Shown here: positions 16,319-23,983 of the stretch, in pieces
Layout of the letters: the number at the start of each line of letters is the position of its first letter
Numbering within the stretch: position 1 is the first letter of the stretch
Assembly (NCBI GenBank): GCA_035652535.1
Contig: DASRDP010000010.1
Location: forward strand, 1 to 62,523
Direction of reading: 5' to 3'
DNA: 62,523 nucleotides
Origin: Chloroflexota bacterium
Lineage (GTDB): Bacteria; Chloroflexota; UBA6077; SHYK01
The notes under the pieces: model-generated
Told to the model about the DNA's origin: nothing
The model's database searches: none
Seen by the model: only the letters and a program-made list of their open reading frames with translations
Translations under genes and position numbers: made by a program

Positions 16319-16807
16319 CTAGCCCCTCTTCTCCGCGGCCGCTTCCGCCGCCGCGGCGCGCTTGCCTCGGGCCGACTCTCGGAAGAAAACGATCCTCCGC
16401 TTCGGCGGGCGGGCCGGCAGGGTTCGAAACTGGCAGTACACCGCCGGATCCGGACCGGGATTGTGCAGGCGGTAATAGTAGCCAGCGTCGATGTGAACAA
16501 ATTGACCCGGGCCCAGGACGAGGTCCTCGCCTGACTCCACGCCTGTCAGATGGAGCTTGCCCTGCCAGACCAGAAACGTGTGCTCTTCCCCGGGGTGGCA
16601 GTGCATTTCGTCCGCCTGGCCGGGCTGATAGCAGTTCAGGATCACCGCGGACTCATCCTGCTGGGTGAGGGGGACAAAGGCATTTCGCTCCGTGACAGCG
16701 TTTTCGACGATGCTGGCGACCTGCCATCCCTTGTTGCGAAACATCTGACGTTCGATCATTTGATCACGGGGGTTGGGCTGCTGCGACTGTGCTCCACCTT
16801 CGGCCAT
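16319..16807 (-). CDS. Cupin domain protein
   Basis: 162 residues. Cupin motif 1 is MHCHPGEEHTFLVWQGKLHL (about 68-87), giving two His and one Glu ligand, and motif 2 is GPGQFVHIDAGYYYRLHNPG with a His. The N-terminus is Gln-rich and the C-terminus has an Ala/Lys/Arg tail after FFRES. Likely a metal-binding cytoplasmic oxygenase, epimerase or regulator. Its 5' end faces the divergent QueG gene across about 70 nt. Confidence 0.8.
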   Translation of the reverse strand: MAEGGAQSQQPNPRDQMIERQMFRNKGWQVASIVENAVTERNAFVPLTQQDESAVILNCYQPGQADEMHCHPGEEHTFLVWQGKLHLTGVESGEDLVLGPGQFVHIDAGYYYRLHNPGPDPAVYCQFRTLPARPPKRRIVFFRESARGKRAAAAEAAAEKRG

Positions 16808-16877
16808 CGATGCTCCTCATGGCGTTCGCCGCGTGCGATATCGTGGCAATCATATTCCGGTTTGTGGCAGGGCACCA

Positions 16878-18038
16878 GTGGCGGCAAAAGAGACGCTCGC
16901 GGACGTGATTCGGGCGCGGGCGATGGCGCTGGGATTCGACCTGGTCGGCTTTGCCGCGGCCGGCCCGTTCGCGCGGGAGGCCGAGCTCGTGCTGGCGAGC
17001 CTGCGGGATGGGCGGCTCGAAGGGATGCGCTGGTTCAGTCCAGACCGGGTGCGCCTCTCGTGCGACCCGGAGCGGCTGCTGCCCGGTGCGCAGAGCATCA
17101 TCGCGCTCGGCGTGGCATACGCACAAAAGCCGCCAGCGCTCGTACCCGACGGGCGTCGGGGCAGGGTGGCGCGCTACGCCTGGGGGCGCGACTATCACGA
17201 CGTGATCCGGCCGAAGCTTCGGACCCTCGCGGACACCATCGTCGCCGAGACCGGTCCCGCCACGCGGTGCCGTTGGTTCGTGGATACGGGTCCGTTCGTC
17301 GATCGCGCTGCGGCCGAACGGGCGGGGCTGGGGTTCATCGGCAAGAACACGTGTGTGCTCACCGGGCAGCACGGTTCCCTCGTCTTCTTGTCGGCGATCC
17401 TCACGACCGCGCACCTGGAGCCAGATCCCGTGGGCGCCCGTGACTGCGGCTCCTGCCGACTCTGCCTCGACGCGTGCCCGACCGGTGCGCTCACCGATGC
17501 CTTTCGCATGGACGCGACGCGGTGCATCTCCTACCTGACCATCGAACATCGCGGGTGGATTCCCAGGGAGCTGCGGCCCCAGATGGGCGACTGGGTCTTC
17601 GGGTGCGACGTCTGCCAGGACGTCTGCCCGTGGAATCGGGCCCGGTCGGCCTCGTCGCACGAAGAATTTGCGCCGGATGTTGGCGCGGGCGAGACGCTGG
17701 ACCTTCCCGGGCTGCTCCGCCTCGACGACCGCGCGTTTCGCGATCGATTCCGCGGCACACCCCTCACGAGACCGAAGCGTCGTGGGATCCTCAGGAACGC
17801 CGCGATCGCGCTCGGGAACGCCCGGGACCCGAGCGCGGCGCCGGCGCTGATCGAGGCGCTATGCGACCCCGACCCCGTCGTGCGCGGGCACGCCGCGTGG
17901 GCGCTGGGGCAGATTCAGCCGCTGGCGGATGACGCGCGCACGGCGCTCGATCGCGCGCTCGCCGTCGAGACCGACACGGATGCGCGGGCAGAGATCGAGG
18001 CCGCGCTGGGTTCAGCTGGCCCGCGCGGCCGCGGCTAA
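16878..18038 (+). CDS. queG: Epoxyqueuosine reductase
   Basis: 386 residues starting at GTG 16878. The catalytic Asp136 lies in FVDTGPFVDR, typical of QueG, followed by LGFIGKN. Two [4Fe-4S] sites are set by Cys190, 193, 196 and 200 (CGSCRLCLDACP), Cys216, and Cys243, 246 and 250 (CDVCQDVCP). A HEAT-like repeat region (LGNARDP, ALIEALCDPD, VRGHAAWALGQI) at the C-terminus should bind tRNA. The enzyme is cobalamin-dependent and reduces epoxyqueuosine to queuosine at the wobble base of GUN-decoding tRNAs. The 3' end overlaps the convergent amidotransferase gene by 27 bp. Other queuosine genes are not in the window. Confidence 0.95.
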   Translation: MAAKETLADVIRARAMALGFDLVGFAAAGPFAREAELVLASLRDGRLEGMRWFSPDRVRLSCDPERLLPGAQSIIALGVAYAQKPPALVPDGRRGRVARYAWGRDYHDVIRPKLRTLADTIVAETGPATRCRWFVDTGPFVDRAAAERAGLGFIGKNTCVLTGQHGSLVFLSAILTTAHLEPDPVGARDCGSCRLCLDACPTGALTDAFRMDATRCISYLTIEHRGWIPRELRPQMGDWVFGCDVCQDVCPWNRARSASSHEEFAPDVGAGETLDLPGLLRLDDRAFRDRFRGTPLTRPKRRGILRNAAIALGNARDPSAAPALIEALCDPDPVVRGHAAWALGQIQPLADDARTALDRALAVETDTDARAEIEAALGSAGPRGRG

Positions 18039-18734
18039 CACGAACCGCCGCAGGAGTCGCTCGCTGGCCGCGTGGCCGGGCACCAGCTCCTCCGGATGGA
18101 ATTGAACGGCCAGGGCAAAGGGGTGGCCCGGCCGCTCGATCCCCTCGACCACGCCATCCGACGCGACGGCCACGACCTCGAAGCCCGGCGCTATCGCGCC
18201 GACGGCCTGGTGGTGGAGGCTGTTGACGGGAAGCTCGCCAGGTCCGAGGATCTCTCCCAGCCGCGATTCCGGCTCCACAACGCGGACCGAATGCGCAATG
18301 GCCGACCGTGGCTCAACTCGATGGACGAGGGCGCTCGGGACCTGGCTGGCAATGTCCTGAATCAACCCGCCGCCCGCCGCCACGTTCAGGCACTGCTGTC
18401 CGCGGCAGATGCCGAGGACGGGCTTCTCTTCTTCGAGAGCCCACCGCGCGAGGCGCAGCTCCGCGTCGTCGAGGGGCGGATCGACGGCCCCGAGCAGCGG
18501 GTGGGGCGATTCGCCATAGGTCGATGGCTGCAGATCGGCCCCGCCGGGCAGGAGCAGCCCGTCGATGGCGTCGAACAGCCCGCGCAGCGGCTGGTCGTCG
18601 GCGAGGGCCGGCATGAGGAGCGGTACGCCCCCAGCGGCGGCAATCGCTCGGCTATAGGCCTGGTTGATCACGAATCTTGGCGGTCGATCCTCGGCCACCA
18701 GGGTACTGCAGACCATCCCGATTCGGGGCAGCAC
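18012..18734 (-). CDS. Class I glutamine amidotransferase-like (gamma-glutamyl hydrolase, PuuD/peptidase C26 type)
   Basis: About 240 residues. Nucleophile Cys110 in LGICRGQQ, an oxyanion segment LLPGGADLQP (about 61-70), and His plus Glu in AVQFHPEEL near residue 220 make the class I triad. The single-domain architecture and PSTYGESPHP match the peptidase C26/PuuD group that hydrolyses gamma-glutamyl amides such as gamma-glutamyl-GABA. Start placed at GTG 18734, 1 nt beyond the stop of peptide deformylase, so the two are almost certainly co-transcribed; GTG 18758 is another option. The end overlaps queG on the other strand. Confidence 0.85.
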   Translation of the reverse strand: MLPRIGMVCSTLVAEDRPPRFVINQAYSRAIAAAGGVPLLMPALADDQPLRGLFDAIDGLLLPGGADLQPSTYGESPHPLLGAVDPPLDDAELRLARWALEEEKPVLGICRGQQCLNVAAGGGLIQDIASQVPSALVHRVEPRSAIAHSVRVVEPESRLGEILGPGELPVNSLHHQAVGAIAPGFEVVAVASDGVVEGIERPGHPFALAVQFHPEELVPGHAASERLLRRFVLAAAARAS

Positions 18735-18735
18735 G

Positions 18736-19491
18736 TTAGGTCCACGCCCGCTCGTCACACGATGTCCCGCAGAAGCACGACCGGGTGCGCGCGCGACTTC
18801 GCCCACCCGAACCGCCTGCGCGGGCCCGGGCGCTGGAGGGCGCTGCCGAACCCGATGCCGTGGCGCTCGCCTCTGCGCGGCCGGCCGCGTTTGATTCTGG
18901 CTGCGCTTTCCCCTCCTCGGGGTGGTCGGCGCCCGTCTCAGGCTCTTCGGACGGCGGGGTTTCCTCGTCCAGGACGCGGGGCGTGCGCCGACGGCGCCGG
19001 CGCGACCCCGGCTCGACTTCGCGCAGCTCGTCGAGGCTCTTCAGATAGTCGATGAAGAGGATCCCGTCGAGGTGGTCGATCTCGTGCTGGAGGATGTGCG
19101 CGAGCGGCCCGTCGGTCTTGATGCGCACGTCCTTCCCGGTGCGGTCCTTCCCTTTGACGGAGACGCGCACCGCGCGGGGAACGGTCCCGACGTAGCCGGG
19201 GATCGAGAGGCATCCCTCTTCGGCCATCCACTCGCCTTCTTTGGCGAGGATCTCGGGATTGATCAGCACGGTCTGGTGCAACTCCTCGGTCTCCTCGTCG
19301 GCATATTCGCAGACGATGACGCGCAGCAGTACGCCGACCTGGGGCGCTGCGAGCCCAACCCCCTCCGCTGCGCGCATCGTTTCGATCATGTCGTCGATGA
19401 GGGTTTGAATCGATCGATCGACGCGCTTGACTTTGACGCTCTTCATGCGGAGGCGCGGGTTCTCGAGGGTGAGGATCGGCCGGGTCGCCAC
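18736..19491 (-). CDS. def: Peptide deformylase with a long basic C-terminal tail
   Basis: 251 residues. All three deformylase motifs are present: GVGLAAPQVG (45-54), EEGCLSIPG with metal-binding Cys94 (91-99), and QHEIDHLDG with His136, Glu137 and His140 (135-143). The enzyme removes the formyl group from nascent proteins. The start is GTG 19491 with GGAG 6 nt upstream. After residue ~160 comes an Arg-rich segment (SRRRRRRTPR) and about 85 residues of acidic then Arg/Ser/Ala-rich low-complexity tail, absent from the usual ~170-residue enzyme. The tail may help contact the ribosome, but that is inference. Confidence 0.93.
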   Translation of the reverse strand: MATRPILTLENPRLRMKSVKVKRVDRSIQTLIDDMIETMRAAEGVGLAAPQVGVLLRVIVCEYADEETEELHQTVLINPEILAKEGEWMAEEGCLSIPGYVGTVPRAVRVSVKGKDRTGKDVRIKTDGPLAHILQHEIDHLDGILFIDYLKSLDELREVEPGSRRRRRRTPRVLDEETPPSEEPETGADHPEEGKAQPESNAAGRAEASATASGSAAPSSARARAGGSGGRSRARTRSCFCGTSCDERAWT

Positions 19492-19535
19492 ACAATTCTC
19501 CGATCGGGGTCTCGGCCAGATTCTAGCATCCGCTC

Positions 19536-19994
19536 TCAGGGGGTCGACGGCTCCCGGGCGCCCTGCGCCATCGTCTCCTCGATGAGGGCGAAGTCCGTCT
19601 CGGGCAGGACGTGCACGTTCCCTTGGAAGGCGAGCCGCCAGTGCTGAGGCGGCCACTTCCGCGCATATTCCATCTGCTCGACGAGGAGCCGCGCTGGGAC
19701 GTAGTCGTCCTCGTCGAGGACGACGTCCGGCTTGATGGAGAACCGAAACGGATAGTCTTCCCCGGGCTTGTCGCTGGTCCAGATGGGCGTGTGGTCCTCG
19801 AAATAGCGGGAGGTAATGGTGGCGGTGAAGGCGAATGCCTGCAGACCCGTCGCGTAGAGGACGACGCGGTCGCCCGGCTGCATCTTCTCCGCCTTCTTCC
19901 GATGGCCCTTTTTGATCCCCTGGATCGTGAAGTTTCGTTCGCGCGTTTTGGCGATGTTGTCCGGTGAGGTGACGAGACACCAGCATGTCGGCAT
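19536..19994 (-). CDS. EVE domain protein (PUA-like nucleic-acid base reader)
   Basis: 152 residues starting at ATG 19994 with GGGAGG about 6 nt upstream. It opens with MPTCWCLVTSPDN and then KKGHRKKAEKMQPGDRVVLYATG and FAFTATITS, which matches the EVE (formerly DUF55) fold related to YTH and PUASRA domains. Family members bind modified bases such as methylated or hydroxylated cytosine or methyladenine. Here it is a stand-alone domain covering the full protein. It is divergent from the glycolate oxidase gene with only 61 nt between starts, and lies upstream of peptide deformylase. Confidence 0.85.
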   Translation of the reverse strand: MPTCWCLVTSPDNIAKTRERNFTIQGIKKGHRKKAEKMQPGDRVVLYATGLQAFAFTATITSRYFEDHTPIWTSDKPGEDYPFRFSIKPDVVLDEDDYVPARLLVEQMEYARKWPPQHWRLAFQGNVHVLPETDFALIEETMAQGAREPSTP

Positions 19995-20043
19995 TGACGC
20001 CTCCCCTCTCGAGTCAGTCACCGGCAGTATAGCGACCGACTCG

Positions 20044-20049
20044 TATAAT
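20044..20049 (+). promoter_or_regulatory. Consensus -10 element only 7 nt before the GlcF start
   Basis: TATAAT ends 6 nt before GTG 20056. Transcription would begin at or very near the start codon, giving a leaderless mRNA. No Shine-Dalgarno can be seen in front of the GTG, which agrees with this. A clear -35 hexamer is not visible. Confidence 0.45.
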
Positions 20050-20055
20050 CCGCGC

Positions 20056-21390
20056 GTGGAGCACCACCGCATCCCGACGCCGCCGGTCTATCACGGTGAG
20101 CCGCACTTTCGCGGCGGCGACGCTCCCGACTACGACAACCTGCTCTCATGCGTGAAGTGCGCGGCATGCTCGGCCGTGTGTCCCACGTATGCCACGGACG
20201 CTATTGAGGTGCAGTCCCCGCGTGGTCGGGTCCAGCTCATGCGCGCCGTCGACGAGGGGCAGATTGACCTGAGCGCCGTCGTGGCCGAGCACATGTATCA
20301 CTGCCTCGATTGCCGCGCCTGCCAGAGCGTGTGCCCCTCCGGCGTGCGCGTGGGCGAGCAGGTCGTGCGCATGCGCGCGGTGATCGAGCGCGGCCGGCGG
20401 CAACCCTGGCCGAAGCGGTTCGTCCTCAGTCAGGTGATGACCCGCCCCGACTGGCTCGAGGCGGCGGTCTGGCCGCTGCGACTCTACCAGTGGCTTGGGA
20501 TCCAGTGGCTCGTCCGCCGATCCGGGCTGGTCCGGCTCTTGCCGCGAAGCCTGCGATCGATGGAGCGCCTGTTGCCGCCGCTCCCGCGAACCCCGCTGCG
20601 GCGCGCGCTGCCCGAGGTTACTCCGGCCGTGGGCGAGCGCCGCTACCGCGTCGGCTTCTTTCTCGGGTGCGTCATGAGCCTCGTGTTCGCCAAGACGAGC
20701 GCGCGCACCGTTCGGATCCTCTCGGAGAATGGGTGCGAGGTCGTGCTGCCGAAGGCGCAGAAGTGCTGCGGCGCCCCGCACGCGGGGGAGGGCGACGTCG
20801 ACACCCTCAAGCGGCTGGCGCGCCACAACGTCGAGCTTTTCGAGCGCTACTCCGTCGACTACGTGGTCGCCGACTGCGCGGCGTGCTCCGCGCAAACCAA
20901 GGAGTACGCGGAGCTGCTCCGCGACGATCCGGAGTTCTCGGCCCGTGCGGAGTCTTTTAGCCGCCGCGTTCGCGACGTGACCGAATTTCTCGCCGCGATC
21001 CCGCTGCGCGAGCCCCTGGCCGAGGTCCGGAAGAAGGTGACCTATCACGAGGCGTGCCACCTCTGCCACGCGCAGGGGGTCTCGCGGCAGCCGCGCACCG
21101 TCATGGCCGGCATCCCGGGTCTGTCCCTCGTCGAGATGCGTGAGGCGAGTTGGTGCTGCGGCAGCGCGGGCGTCTACAACCTGACGCATCCGGAGCGGGC
21201 CGAGCAGATCCTGGATCGCAAGCTTCGGAACGTCGCGGCCACCGGTGCCGAGGCTGTGGCCGCGGCGAATCCGGGGTGCCTCCTGCAGCTCATCGCGGGC
21301 GCCCGCGAGCGCGGGCTCGACGTCGCGGTCGTGCACCCGGTGGATCTGCTGGCCGAGGCCTACGAGACCCCGAAGTCGCTGGGTCCTTAG
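20056..21390 (+). CDS. glcF: Glycolate oxidase iron-sulfur subunit-like protein
   Basis: 444 residues. Two ferredoxin-type [4Fe-4S] motifs, CVKCAACSAVCP (Cys32-Cys42) and CLDCRACQSVCP (Cys83-Cys93), precede a membrane-peripheral helical region and two CCG domains, whose signatures KCCGAPHAGEG and WCCGSAGVYN are intact. This is the GlcF/LutA/HdrD-like arrangement that passes electrons from an FAD subunit to the quinone pool. The likely FAD partner, GlcD, is 1.2 kb downstream. GTG 20056 is the chosen start; it has a TATAAT immediately upstream and may be leaderless. Glycolate versus lactate or another 2-hydroxyacid cannot be separated here. Confidence 0.88.
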   Translation: MEHHRIPTPPVYHGEPHFRGGDAPDYDNLLSCVKCAACSAVCPTYATDAIEVQSPRGRVQLMRAVDEGQIDLSAVVAEHMYHCLDCRACQSVCPSGVRVGEQVVRMRAVIERGRRQPWPKRFVLSQVMTRPDWLEAAVWPLRLYQWLGIQWLVRRSGLVRLLPRSLRSMERLLPPLPRTPLRRALPEVTPAVGERRYRVGFFLGCVMSLVFAKTSARTVRILSENGCEVVLPKAQKCCGAPHAGEGDVDTLKRLARHNVELFERYSVDYVVADCAACSAQTKEYAELLRDDPEFSARAESFSRRVRDVTEFLAAIPLREPLAEVRKKVTYHEACHLCHAQGVSRQPRTVMAGIPGLSLVEMREASWCCGSAGVYNLTHPERAEQILDRKLRNVAATGAEAVAAANPGCLLQLIAGARERGLDVAVVHPVDLLAEAYETPKSLGP

Positions 21391-21558
21391 CGGGCCGCGC
21401 AAAATCCGGTCGCGTTGAAGATCCCGTTCGCCTCGATCGAAGGGCGCTCGCGCTGAAAATCCGTTCGCCCCGAGCCCTTTTCATTCGCTCGGGACAGGCC
21501 CTGTCGCAGGGCGCTCGTGCGTGCCATACTGTGCTGACCTGACAGCGGGGAGGCGCGC

Positions 21559-21753
21559 GTGGGTGATCCGTACTTCATCAAGCTCACGATGGTGAACGGC
21601 GCCCCCACATGGATCAACCTCGCCAACGTGGCGTTCATTTACCAGCAGCCCGGCGCCCAGACCGTGGTCCGCTTCTCGGGGCCTCCCGACAACCAGGTCG
21701 GCGTGAAAGAGAGCCTCGCAGACGTGGCGGAGCTGCTGCCGCCCTTCGCGTAG
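21559..21753 (+). CDS. Small FlbD-like protein
   Basis: 64 residues starting at GTG 21559 with a strong GGGGAGG 6 nt upstream. The sequence FIKLTMVNG, then WINLANVAFI, VVRF and VKESLADVAELL follows the pattern of the small flagellar-associated FlbD family (IxLTRLNG, then a V/I-rich strand, then a final VxESxEEV). No other flagellar genes are in the window, so it is an orphan, and the resemblance is short. It may be a small beta-rich protein of another role. It lies between glcF and the convergent RidA gene. Confidence 0.5.
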   Translation: MGDPYFIKLTMVNGAPTWINLANVAFIYQQPGAQTVVRFSGPPDNQVGVKESLADVAELLPPFA

Positions 21754-21879
21754 CGTCCAAGACGAACCTGGGGTGTCGGATGGTATGAGCTTCGCCATTG
21801 CCACAGCTGCGCCGCTCTGGCAGGGCGGGGATCTCCGGCCTGCCAGACGAGGAGGCCACGTTTGTGGGTCGTGAACGCG

Positions 21880-22338
21880 CTATGCGACCTCGACCACCAT
21901 CTCAATCTCGACCGACGTATTCAGCGGGAGCGAGCCAACGCCGAACGCCGCTCGCGCGTGCCGGCCTTTGTCGCCAAAGACCCTGACGAGGAGGTCCGAG
22001 GCGCCGTTGATCACCTGCGGGTGGTCGGTGAAGGTGGGAACGGCATTCACCATTCCGGTCAGCTTGACGACTCGGCTGACTCGATCGAGGTCCCCCAGCT
22101 CAGACTTCAGGGTCGCCAGGAGGTTCAGCATCGTGAGCTGGGCCGCCTCATATCCCTGCTCGATCGTGATCTCCTGCCCCAGCTTGCCGATGGAGACGAA
22201 TTTGCCATCGCGCCGCGGTCCGCGTCCAGATAAGAACAGCAGATTGCCCGTTCGCACCGCCCCGACGTAGTTCGCAATGGCCTCCGGGGCCTCCGGCAAT
22301 TGAAGTCCGAGCGCTGCGAGCCGCTGCTCCGCTTCCAC
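21880..22338 (-). CDS. RidA/YjgF family protein
   Basis: 152 residues. Family features include EQRLAALGLQLPEAP at the start, VRTGNLLFLSG, GYEAAQLTMLNLLATLKSELGDLDRV and a C-terminal SVEIEMVVEV. This is the longer RidA-like subgroup; the canonical deaminase Arg at the end of the family motif is not obvious, so imine deamination is possible but not certain. GTG 22338 is chosen because GGAGGAGG lies 4 nt upstream and relatives begin at this point; ATG 22371 is an alternative with no ribosome site. The neighbouring PLP lyase (23980) would release reactive enamine/imine products, the usual RidA substrates. Confidence 0.85.
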   Translation of the reverse strand: MEAEQRLAALGLQLPEAPEAIANYVGAVRTGNLLFLSGRGPRRDGKFVSIGKLGQEITIEQGYEAAQLTMLNLLATLKSELGDLDRVSRVVKLTGMVNAVPTFTDHPQVINGASDLLVRVFGDKGRHARAAFGVGSLPLNTSVEIEMVVEVA

Positions 22339-22471
22339 CAGTCCTCCTCCGCGCACGTTGTGTGTCGACATCTTAGGGTAATGATGGAATCGTTCGCTTG
22401 AAAACCGGCGCGAGAAGCGGGATGATCCCTTCCAGTGACGCCCGGGCCGTACGCTCCGGGCTTGGGCGAGA

Positions 22472-22539
22472 CGGTCATCCCGAGGGCGCGGCCCGAGGGG
22501 TCTCGTTTGACAGCGATGCTGCGCTGCGCTCAGCATGAC
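22472..22539. repeat. Intergenic dispersed-repeat-like element with inverted repeat
   Basis: The stretch resembles a common family of short intergenic repeats in bacteria of this type: a GTCATCCCGAGG arm, then CCGAGGGGTCTCG, and finally an inverted repeat ATGCTG-N9-CAGCAT ending in ATGAC. It lies in the 259-bp divergent gap between the RidA and GlcD starts. No second copy was found in this window, so the repeat status rests on recognising the pattern. Confidence 0.4.
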
Positions 22540-22597
22540 TTCATTCGCCGTCTCCGACCGAAAAGGCGGGCGAGCGGCGTGGAAGGATGAGAGGGTG

Positions 22598-23983
22598 ATG
22601 GCCGGCGACGTCGAGCGCGCCCACCGTGCACTCGAGCAGGCGCTCGCACCCGACCGGGTGACGATGGCGCCAGAGGACATGGTGGTCTATTCGTACGATG
22701 GAACCTGGATCGTCGGGCGGCCGCAGATCGCCGTCACGCCTCTCAATGCCGAGGAAGTTGCCGCGACCGTGCGCGTCGCCCGGGACGAGGGGATCCCCAT
22801 CGTACCCCGGGGCGCGGCGAGCGGGCTCGCGGGCGGCTCGGTCCCCCTCTTCGGCGGCATCGTGGTCAACATGACGCGGATGAACAGCATTCTCGACATC
22901 GACCGGGTGAACATGACCGTCGTCACGCAGCCGGGCGTGGTCACCGCCACCCTCCAGGCGGCGGTCGAGCGGGAGGGTCTCTTCTACCCGCCCGACCCGG
23001 CGAGCCTGAAGCAGTCCACCATCGGGGGCAACCTCTCGACGTCCGCCGGCGGTCCGCGCTGCCTGAAGTATGGAACGACCCGCGACTATGCGCTCGGCCT
23101 CCAGGTCGTGCTCCCCAGCGGAGAGATCATGCGAACCGGCGCGCGTACCGCGAAGAATTCCAGCGGGTACGACCTGACCCACCTCTTCGTGGGATCTGAG
23201 GGGACGCTCGGCCTCATCACCGAGGGCACCCTCAGACTCATCCCCGTGCCGCGCGCCCGGCGTACGGTGATGGCGGACTTCGCAGACGTCTCCGCGGCTG
23301 CCAACAGCGTGACGGACGTGCTGGGGGCGGGCATCGTCCCGTGCGCGATGGAGCTGATGGACCGAACGACCCTGACCCTCGTCGAGGAGTACCTGAAGGC
23401 AGGGATCAACACGAACGCGGGCGCCCTGATTCTCATCGAGATCGATGGGGACGAGGAGGTGGTGCCGCGACAGGCCGACGAAGTGGCGGCCATCTGCAAT
23501 GAACGAGCGATCAGCGTGCGGCTCGCCCGCGACGCCGCCGAGGCGGACGGTCTCTGGAACGCCAGGCGCTCCGTGGCCGCCGCGTTCGGCCAGCTGCGGC
23601 CGAATCGCCTGGGCGAGGACATCGCCGTCCCGCGCAGCAAGATCCCTGAGGCCGTCGAGCGCATTCGCGACATTGGCGCCGAGCACGACGTGACCATCGC
23701 TATTTTCGGGCACGCCGGCGACGGCAATCTTCACCCGAACCTCCTCGTCGATCTCCGAGACGAGGACGAGACGAGGCGAACGCTCGCGGCCGCTGACGAG
23801 ATCTTCCGTCTCGCTATCGAGATGGGAGGTGTGATCTCGGGCGAGCACGGCATCGGCATCATGAAGCGGGAGTATCTCGTCGAGAACCTCGATCCCCTCG
23901 CCCTGGCGACGATGCGGGGCATCAAACAGCTCCTCGATCCAACGAACATCATGAACCCGGGCAAGGTCCTGGCTCCACTGTGA
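22598..23983 (+). CDS. glcD: FAD-binding 2-hydroxyacid oxidase (glycolate oxidase subunit GlcD-like)
   Basis: 461 residues. The FAD-binding PCMH domain includes VPRGAASGLAGGS, NMTRMN and TIGGNLSTSAGGPRCLKYG; the substrate/cap domain ends with FGHAGDGNLHPN and GEHGIG, the metal/hydroxyacid signature of the GlcD/D-lactate dehydrogenase family. ATG 22598 is chosen (GAGAGG upstream; N-terminus fits the family). It oxidises a D-2-hydroxyacid and passes electrons to an iron-sulfur subunit, probably the GlcF-like protein at 20056. Its TGA overlaps the GTG of the following PLP enzyme (GTGA), so the two are translationally coupled. Confidence 0.92.
   Translation: MAGDVERAHRALEQALAPDRVTMAPEDMVVYSYDGTWIVGRPQIAVTPLNAEEVAATVRVARDEGIPIVPRGAASGLAGGSVPLFGGIVVNMTRMNSILDIDRVNMTVVTQPGVVTATLQAAVEREGLFYPPDPASLKQSTIGGNLSTSAGGPRCLKYGTTRDYALGLQVVLPSGEIMRTGARTAKNSSGYDLTHLFVGSEGTLGLITEGTLRLIPVPRARRTVMADFADVSAAANSVTDVLGAGIVPCAMELMDRTTLTLVEEYLKAGINTNAGALILIEIDGDEEVVPRQADEVAAICNERAISVRLARDAAEADGLWNARRSVAAAFGQLRPNRLGEDIAVPRSKIPEAVERIRDIGAEHDVTIAIFGHAGDGNLHPNLLVDLRDEDETRRTLAAADEIFRLAIEMGGVISGEHGIGIMKREYLVENLDPLALATMRGIKQLLDPTNIMNPGKVLAPL

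Noticed and set aside
21410-21470. Imperfect repeat AAAATCCGGTCGC / AAAATCCGTTCGC after glcF
   Set aside because: Only two copies of a 13-mer in a gap of 150 bp; could be chance or a degraded duplicate, and no function can be proposed.
22541-23848. 435-codon minus-strand frame
   Set aside because: Fully antisense to glcD, no recognisable motifs, high Arg/His/Asp content typical of shadows.
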